A DNA stretch of 64,000 nucleotides from Flavobacterium sp. 270 (GTDB taxonomy: Bacteria; Bacteroidota; Bacteroidia; Flavobacteriales; Flavobacteriaceae): positions 1,116,001-1,180,000 of the forward strand of contig NZ_SODM01000001.1 of the NCBI RefSeq assembly GCF_004368785.1. The letters are read 5' to 3'. The notes beneath the pieces are model-generated. The model saw only the letters and a list, made by a program, of their open reading frames with translations. It was not told where the DNA came from and ran no database searches. Each line of letters begins with the position of its first letter. Positions within the stretch are counted from its first letter, which is position 1. Shown here piece after piece: positions 59,413 through 64,000 of this stretch. A program made the translations under genes and the position numbers.

Positions 59413-59908
59413 GATACAACCAAGTTTGATTTACTTCAAATGTAATATTTTCATCCATATCAACAAAGTATTTTAACAAGACTTCTCCCCATAATTCTCC
59501 GTTGCTGTAATCTGCAATGATCCATCTGTGGTTTAAAATTTTTATTTTATTGATGATAAATTTGTTCGCCCCTATTTGGTCTTGTCCTGTATATGGATTC
59601 CCTTTTGGATTTGAGTTTAGGTCTAATAATTTTTCGGTTACAACCGGAATCAGTTTTTCATACAAAATCACTTTTCCTCCGGAAGCGCTGTTATCAAAAT
59701 AATCTTGTGCTTTTTCATTATGTTCTAAAGAAAAATAATCTGCGTCTGCTAATTTAGTCGCAACTAAATTTATACTGTCTCTTAGCTTTTTGGTTGTTTT
59801 CTCATATCTTTCTTCGCCAAATTTTACTTCGCGACTGTAAAACATATAAGTAAAAACATTCATTAATATCGCAAGGATAAAAAGATAAAGCATTAAGGAT
59901 TTTTTCAT
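59405..59908 (-). CDS. Hypothetical membrane-anchored protein, 167 residues
   Basis: One N-terminal helix (residues about 4-22) followed by a soluble domain: a helical part with RDSINLVATKLADADYFSLEHN and a beta part ending in NQTWLYQK. It starts 12 nt downstream of the MBL-fold gene, in the same direction, so it is probably expressed with it. No family known. Confidence 0.65.
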   Translation of the reverse strand: MKKSLMLYLFILAILMNVFTYMFYSREVKFGEERYEKTTKKLRDSINLVATKLADADYFSLEHNEKAQDYFDNSASGGKVILYEKLIPVVTEKLLDLNSNPKGNPYTGQDQIGANKFIINKIKILNHRWIIADYSNGELWGEVLLKYFVDMDENITFEVNQTWLYQK

Positions 59909-59920
59909 TTTATAATATAA

Positions 59921-60685
59921 TTAAATTGTAATTTCTAAATTATCGTAAGCCAAAAAGACGTTTTTAGGAAGTTGTTTCTGTACTTCTTCATGAAAACCTA
60001 AAACATGGCTGATGTGCGTAAGATACGCCACTTCTGGTTTGACTAAATCTATAAAATCTAAAGCTTCCTGCAAATTAAAATGTGTATCATGCGGTTCTAC
60101 ACGTAAAGCGTTTACAACTAAAACTTTTAAGTTTTTAAGCTTACTCACTTCCGTTTCGTGTATTGTTTTTACATCAGTCAAATAAGCAAAATCATCGATT
60201 CTGTACCCAAAAACCTGCAAATCTCCGTGCATTACATTTACCGGAATTGCTGTTTTATCTCCAACGGCAAAAGGTTCATCATTTTTTACTTCGATTGTTT
60301 TTACGCTTGGTGCGCCGGGATATTTGTTTACGGTTTCAAAAACATATTCAAAACGACGTCTAAGATTATCTATTACACGCTGATGTGCATAAACAGGAAT
60401 TTCGCCCTGTCTGAAATTAAACGGACGAATATCGTCTAAACCGGCAGTATGATCTGCATGTTCGTGTGTAAATAAAATTGCGTCAAGTTTTCTGCATCCG
60501 CAAGACAACATTTGCTGTCTGAAATCTGGACCGCAATCGATAACATACGAATGATCGTCCCACGTAATCCAGATAGAAACGCGCAGCCTTTTGTCCTTAG
60601 CATCAGTGCTTTTACAAACAGGATGATCGACCCCGATAATTGGGATGCCTTGAGAAGTACCGGTACCTAAAAAATAGATCTTCAA
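59921..60685 (-). CDS. MBL-fold metallo-hydrolase (PhnP-like)
   Basis: 254 residues. LGTGTSQGIPIIGVDHPVC, then the metal site THEHADHTAGLDD, MHGDLQVFGY and the late HISH motif. PhnP-type enzymes act as cyclic phosphodiesterases; the wider family also includes tRNase Z-like nucleases. Cytosolic. First gene of a two-gene minus-strand unit. Confidence 0.87.
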   Translation of the reverse strand: MKIYFLGTGTSQGIPIIGVDHPVCKSTDAKDKRLRVSIWITWDDHSYVIDCGPDFRQQMLSCGCRKLDAILFTHEHADHTAGLDDIRPFNFRQGEIPVYAHQRVIDNLRRRFEYVFETVNKYPGAPSVKTIEVKNDEPFAVGDKTAIPVNVMHGDLQVFGYRIDDFAYLTDVKTIHETEVSKLKNLKVLVVNALRVEPHDTHFNLQEALDFIDLVKPEVAYLTHISHVLGFHEEVQKQLPKNVFLAYDNLEITI

Positions 60686-60745
60686 TTGGAGTTAATTTTT
60701 TTACAAAAATAGGATTATTTCTCTTTCATTAGAAGCCTAATTTGC

Positions 60746-60753
60746 TAACTTTG
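60746..60753 (+). promoter_or_regulatory. -7 box (TAACTTTG) of the 486-residue protein gene
   Basis: TAACTTTG matches TAnnTTTG, 22 nt before the ATG at 60776. Confidence 0.42.
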
Positions 60754-60775
60754 TAACAAATCTATTTAAAATAAA

Positions 60776-62236
60776 ATGGGTACAGAAATAAAACTCAAAG
60801 GTGACAAGGTCATCGAACAGATTCCTTCTATAAAAGACAAAGCGTTACGCATTAATTTAAACGAGAACATCTACGGAACATTTGCTGAAATTGGCGCTGG
60901 ACAAGAGACAGTTAGGCATTTTTTTAGATCTGGAGGTTCATCGGGAACAATTGCAAAAGCTATGTCTGCCTATGATAAAGATTTTAGTGATGCGGTTTAC
61001 GGAATTGAAGGTGACGGTAGATATGTGACCGAAAACCGTCTTAAAAAAATGTTGACTTTTGAGGGAGAATTGATCGAAGAGCGTTTAAGCCGCGAGAAAC
61101 ATCCTAATAAACTTTTCTTTAGTTACGCCAATACTGTTGCAACAATAGATTTTGCAAAACAATTTAAAGGTCACGGCTGGGTTGGAATCCGATACCAAAT
61201 TGAACCAGACGAAGCGTATAACGAAATTATTCTTCACATTCGTTTTAAAGAAACTGACGCTAGACTTCAACAAGAAACACTTGGAATTTTAGGTGTAAAC
61301 TTAATTTACGGTGCTTTTTACAAATACAACGATCCAAAACGATTACTTCGTTATTTATACGATCACTTAGATAAAGACCAATTAGAAATCGATACGATTA
61401 ACTTCTCAGGACCTCGTTTTGCAGATGTTGATAACCGTTTGATGAGTTTACAATTGGTTAAAAACGGAATGACTGATGCCGTAATGTTTAATCCGGAAGG
61501 AAAAAACATTCTGCCTGCAGCTATTTTGTACAAAAAAAACCTTTTGGCTTTAAGAGGAAGTTTTCGTCCGGTTACGAAAGTAAACATGGATATGTATGAG
61601 AAATCATTGAAAATGTTCCTTGACGAAAATAAAGTTGAAAAAGAAAATACTTTGGTGGTTTTTGAAATCACGCTTTCGAATTTACGTTCGGATGGTGAAA
61701 TTGACGAACGTGACTTTATGGACAGAGCTGAGTTGCTTTGTTCTCTTGGTCAAACTGTTATGATTTCCAATTTCCAGGAATATTATAAAGTTGTTGAATA
61801 TTTTGCTAATTATACCAAAGCGCGTATGGGATTGGCAATGGGTGTAAATAACTTAGTTGATATTTTTGATGAGAAATATTACCGTCACTTAAGTGGTGGA
61901 ATTCTTGAAGCGTTTGGAAAATTATTCTACCGCGATATGAAAGTTTTCTTGTATCCGATGTTGGATGAAGATGGTGTTCTTATGAATTCTAGTAACTTAA
62001 AAGTGCATCCGAGAATGAAAGAATTATACAAATTCTTTAAATTTAACGGAAAAGTGGTTGACGTTGTAGATTACGATCCGCATAATTTAGAAGTTTTCTC
62101 TCGCGAGGTATTAAAAATGATCAGTCAGGGAAAACCGGGATGGGAACCAATGCTTCCGCCGGGTATCGCCGAAATTATAAAAGAACATCATTTATTTGGT
62201 TATCATCCTGAAAAGGAATTGAATCAGACTAATTAG
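60776..62236 (+). CDS. Conserved protein of unknown function, 486 residues
   Basis: Strongly folded and apparently conserved, but I cannot name a family. There is no signal peptide or membrane helix. Distinct segments are RHFFRSGGSSGTIAKAMSAYD near 50-70, GHGWVGIRYQIEPD near 133-146 and the C-terminal PGWEPMLPPGIAEIIK near 460. A possible role in nucleotide or NAD metabolism is suggested only by annotations I remember for similar proteins, and I do not rely on them. It stands alone between a -7 box and a strong terminator. Confidence 0.8.
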   Translation: MGTEIKLKGDKVIEQIPSIKDKALRINLNENIYGTFAEIGAGQETVRHFFRSGGSSGTIAKAMSAYDKDFSDAVYGIEGDGRYVTENRLKKMLTFEGELIEERLSREKHPNKLFFSYANTVATIDFAKQFKGHGWVGIRYQIEPDEAYNEIILHIRFKETDARLQQETLGILGVNLIYGAFYKYNDPKRLLRYLYDHLDKDQLEIDTINFSGPRFADVDNRLMSLQLVKNGMTDAVMFNPEGKNILPAAILYKKNLLALRGSFRPVTKVNMDMYEKSLKMFLDENKVEKENTLVVFEITLSNLRSDGEIDERDFMDRAELLCSLGQTVMISNFQEYYKVVEYFANYTKARMGLAMGVNNLVDIFDEKYYRHLSGGILEAFGKLFYRDMKVFLYPMLDEDGVLMNSSNLKVHPRMKELYKFFKFNGKVVDVVDYDPHNLEVFSREVLKMISQGKPGWEPMLPPGIAEIIKEHHLFGYHPEKELNQTN

Positions 62237-62280
62237 ATTAATTAGACAATTTAGATAATTTTAAATAATTAGATATTAAA

Positions 62281-62320
62281 AAAAATCCCTAAAAGAAAGA
62301 GTTTCTTTTAGGGATTTTTT
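62281..62320 (+). terminator. Strong terminator
   Basis: AAAAATCCCTAAAAGAAA (62281-62298), loop GAG, and its exact complement (62302-62319) followed by T: an 18-bp stem. Confidence 0.92.
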
Positions 62321-62344
62321 AATGATTTTAGTTTTCATTTTATA

Positions 62345-62405
62345 TGTCAGGCTGAGCGAAGTCGAAGCCCAGCTCGATGCCCTTCGACTTCGCTCAGGGT
62401 GACAA
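62345..62405. repeat. TGTCA...TGACAA palindrome, short copy
   Basis: Arms 62345-62367 and 62382-62404 with two mismatches; core CTGAGCGAAGTCGAAG, closely related to the core at 36137-36151 (CTGAGCGTAGTCGAAG). It follows the terminator and lies between convergent genes. Confidence 0.82.
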
Positions 62406-62442
62406 CTTGAAACCTGAAACAAAGAACACTTGAAACAAAAAA

Positions 62443-62895
62443 CTATTTCAAAATCTGCGCAGCGTGCTCTTTTGTTTTTACTTTTTCGATTACTTCATCA
62501 ATAATTCCGTTTTCGTCGATTACGAAAGTTGTTCTGTTGATTCCGTCGTATTCTCTTCCCATGAACTTTTTAGGTCCCCAAACTCCAAATGCATTGATTA
62601 CGGTTTTGTCTTCGTCGGCTATTAACGGAAAAGGAAATTCGTATTTGTCTTTAAATTTCCCTTGTGCTTTCTGACTATCAGCGCTAACTCCAAGAAGTTC
62701 GTAATTATTCGCTTTAAAACGCTCAAAATTATCTCTTAAATCACATGCTTCTGCCGTACAGCCCGGCGTGCTTGCTTTTGGATAAAAGAAAACTACTAAT
62801 TTTTTTCCTGCGTAATCTGCTAATTTATGTGTGTTTCCGTCTTGATCTGTTCCTGAGAAATTTGGTGCTTTATCTCCTTTTTTTAGTGTAATCAT
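62443..62895 (-). CDS. bcp: Thioredoxin-dependent thiol peroxidase (Bcp/PrxQ)
   Basis: 150 residues. Peroxidatic C46 and resolving C51 in STPGCTAEACDLRDN (five residues apart, the PrxQ alpha-helix type), FFYPKAS and the later GREYDGINRTTFVIDENG. It reduces hydroperoxides at the expense of thioredoxin. It lies convergent with no terminator seen other than the palindrome at 62345. Confidence 0.94.
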   Translation of the reverse strand: MITLKKGDKAPNFSGTDQDGNTHKLADYAGKKLVVFFYPKASTPGCTAEACDLRDNFERFKANNYELLGVSADSQKAQGKFKDKYEFPFPLIADEDKTVINAFGVWGPKKFMGREYDGINRTTFVIDENGIIDEVIEKVKTKEHAAQILK

Positions 62896-62932
62896 ATTTT
62901 TATTTTAGATTTTAGATTGTTGATTTTAGATT

Positions 62933-63061
62933 CCTGCAAGGTTTTTAAAACCTTGCAGGTATTATTTTTATAAACAATGATAACATTTTATCATGCTTAG
63001 TGTTTACTTTGAACTTAGATTATACCTACAAGGTTTTGTCCCGAAGTCTCGGGATTGCAGG
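62933..63061. repeat. CCTGCAAGGTTTT palindromes (two forms)
   Basis: First copy: CCTGCAAGGTTTT, one T, and its exact complement (62933-62959). Second: CCTACAAGGTTTT (63025-63037), a TCCCGA-AGTC-TCGGGA hairpin (63039-63054) and TTGCAGG. The second has a different hairpin in place of the centre. They fill the gap between bcp and nth, where I see no gene. Confidence 0.62.
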
Positions 63062-63156
63062 AGAGCGAATTGTTAAACTTATAATTTATAACTCCTAATT
63101 TACAACTCTTAACTCTTAACTTAATTCACTATTTTTACGGGATTAAAATTACGGAA

Positions 63157-63807
63157 ATGAATAAAGAAGCTCGCGTACAATTTGTTATAAATACGTTAAA
63201 AGAACTCTACCCTACTATACCTATTCCTCTTGATCATAAAGATCCTTATACTTTACTAATTGCTGTTTTACTTTCTGCGCAATGTACAGATGTTCGTGTA
63301 AATCAGATTACACCTTTACTTTTTGCTAAGGCTGATAATCCGTATGATATGATTAAAATGTCGGTGGAAGAAATCAAGGAAATTATTCGCCCTTGCGGAT
63401 TGTCTCCAATGAAATCTAAGGGAATTCATGGTTTATCGCATATTTTAATTGATAAACATGACGGAAAGGTTCCGCAAAGTTTTGAAGCTCTTGAAGAATT
63501 ACCTGCTGTTGGTCATAAAACAGCGAGTGTTGTTATGTCACAAGCTTTTGGAGTTCCAGCGTTTCCGGTTGATACACATATTCATAGATTGATGTACAGA
63601 TGGAATCTTTCAAACGGAAAAAATGTGGTTCAAACAGAAAAAGATGCCAAAAGGTTATTTCCAAAAGAAACCTGGAATGATTTACACCTTCAGATGATCT
63701 GGTACGGTCGTGAATATTCGCCTGCACGAGGCTGGAGTTTAGAAAAAGATATTATCACCAGAACAATCGGAAAAAAATCTATTATTGAGGAAATGACGAA
63801 AGTTTAG
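63157..63807 (+). CDS. nth: Endonuclease III homologue without Fe-S cysteines
   Basis: DNA glycosylase/AP lyase of base-excision repair. HhH region LPAVGHKTASVVMSQAF with catalytic K121, VDTHIHRL with D139 and LLSAQCTD at the N-terminus. The C-terminal four cysteines that hold the [4Fe-4S] cluster in E. coli (C-x6-C-x2-C-x5-C) are absent: the region reads GREYSPARGWSLEKDIITRT, and the only cysteines are C43 and C80. 216 residues. Activity may persist, since the cluster is structural and redox-related. Confidence 0.92.
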   Translation: MNKEARVQFVINTLKELYPTIPIPLDHKDPYTLLIAVLLSAQCTDVRVNQITPLLFAKADNPYDMIKMSVEEIKEIIRPCGLSPMKSKGIHGLSHILIDKHDGKVPQSFEALEELPAVGHKTASVVMSQAFGVPAFPVDTHIHRLMYRWNLSNGKNVVQTEKDAKRLFPKETWNDLHLQMIWYGREYSPARGWSLEKDIITRTIGKKSIIEEMTKV

Positions 63808-63823
63808 AGTTTAGAGTTTGCAT

Positions 63824-63889
63824 AAAATTGGCGCAGCCAATTTTGATATAAATAAGAAAGCCGAAGATTTATCTTCGGCTTTCTTATTT
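63824..63889. terminator. Double hairpin terminator after nth
   Basis: A short 9-bp hairpin (63824-63832 with 63836-63844) is followed by a 19-bp perfect stem (63850-63868 with 63871-63889) with a 2-nt loop, then T. Confidence 0.9.
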
Positions 63890-63899
63890 ATAAAGTTTA

Positions 63900-63985
63900 T
63901 TTCTTAGCACCTTAGAACCTCAGCACCTCAAAAAAACCTCAGCACCTTTGGAACTTAGAACCTTTGAACCTCAAAAAAAACCTAC
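63900..63985. repeat. CTTAGNNN octamer array at the right edge
   Basis: CTTAGCAC, CTTAGAAC, CTCAGCAC, then after a short break CTCAGCAC, CTTTGGAA, CTTAGAAC, CTTTGAAC. All but one step are 8 nt. The last 19 bases of the window may be the end of a minus-strand gene (frame with stop at 63982-63984, preceded by codons for LKAGM), too short to name. Confidence 0.7.
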
Positions 63986-64000
63986 ATCCCTGCTTTCAGA

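Noticed and set aside
1..64000. tRNA, rRNA, tmRNA and prophage genes were looked for.
   Set aside because: No cloverleaf-like sequences, rRNA-like blocks, integrase or phage structural genes were seen by eye; a tRNA scan would be decisive for the first.

Overview
The window is about 64 kb of AT-rich chromosome from a member of the Flavobacteriaceae, most likely Flavobacterium. The evidence is the protein set (Smr/DUF2027-like protein, DUF6048, DUF6095, DUF6146, DUF6787, BatA, TIGR02757, a TonB receptor with a carboxypeptidase-like N-terminal domain, LuxC-like acyl-CoA reductase beside serC/serA). TAnnTTTG promoter -7 boxes and many Lys/Asn/Ile-rich lipoproteins with a short signal and an SxC or NGC lipobox point the same way. 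I see no rRNA, tRNA, CRISPR array, prophage or transposase gene.

Layout. 0-15 kb: tRNA modification (Sua5-like), cysteine desulfurase, serine acetyltransferase plus cysteine synthase, an aldo/keto reductase, a histidine kinase, rRNA methyltransferases (RlmD-like and THUMP type) and small lipoproteins. 15-22 kb: ZIP metal transporter, MurQ, small membrane proteins, pentapeptide-repeat and DinB-like proteins, and a cNMP/CBS/DUF294 regulator followed at once by a 3'-5' exonuclease. 22-25.5 kb: a PhoX/DUF839-like lipoprotein and a di-haem cytochrome c peroxidase with an extra N-terminal helical domain. 25.6-27.2 kb: two 5'-truncated genes standing head to head, a C-terminal fragment of what looks like a type VI secretion baseplate protein and the C-terminal half of a ClpV-like ATPase. 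I read this as the scar of a deleted secretion locus. 27-37 kb: topoisomerase IV (parE, a 42-residue membrane protein, parC), pncB, a transglutaminase-like protein, an FMN reductase, YihY and YchF. 37-46 kb: TonB receptor, ferredoxin, acyl-CoA reductase, serC, serA and DUF937. 46-52 kb: small membrane proteins, a LolD-like ABC ATPase, TIGR02757, a DEAD-box helicase and a lactonase-fold protein. 53-64 kb: BatA, a dihydroorotase homologue lacking most metal ligands, hydrolases, a PhnP-like metallo-hydrolase, a conserved 486-residue protein, Bcp and an endonuclease III without iron-sulphur cysteines.

The genes are mostly housekeeping. The distinctive part is what lies between them. At least five families of short interspersed elements occur. 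(1) Arrays of a degenerate octamer, CTTAGNNN, usually as inverted pairs and often wrapped around a terminator, at about ten sites. (2) Palindromes of 60-100 nt with TTGTCA...TGACAA ends, at four sites. (3) A branched, RNA-like element at 15871-15983 and 44609-44697, with a half copy at 18905-18935. (4) ATATAAGT palindromes at two sites. (5) Smaller hairpins built on CAAGGTTTT, CTCGCAGAT and ACAAAGGCAC. The octamer arrays and the secretion-locus scar are the observations I would follow first.

Limits: all functional calls come from reading motifs and from memory of families, with no database search. Starts were moved inward where the longest open frame began at TTG or lay upstream of a -7 box; each case is stated.
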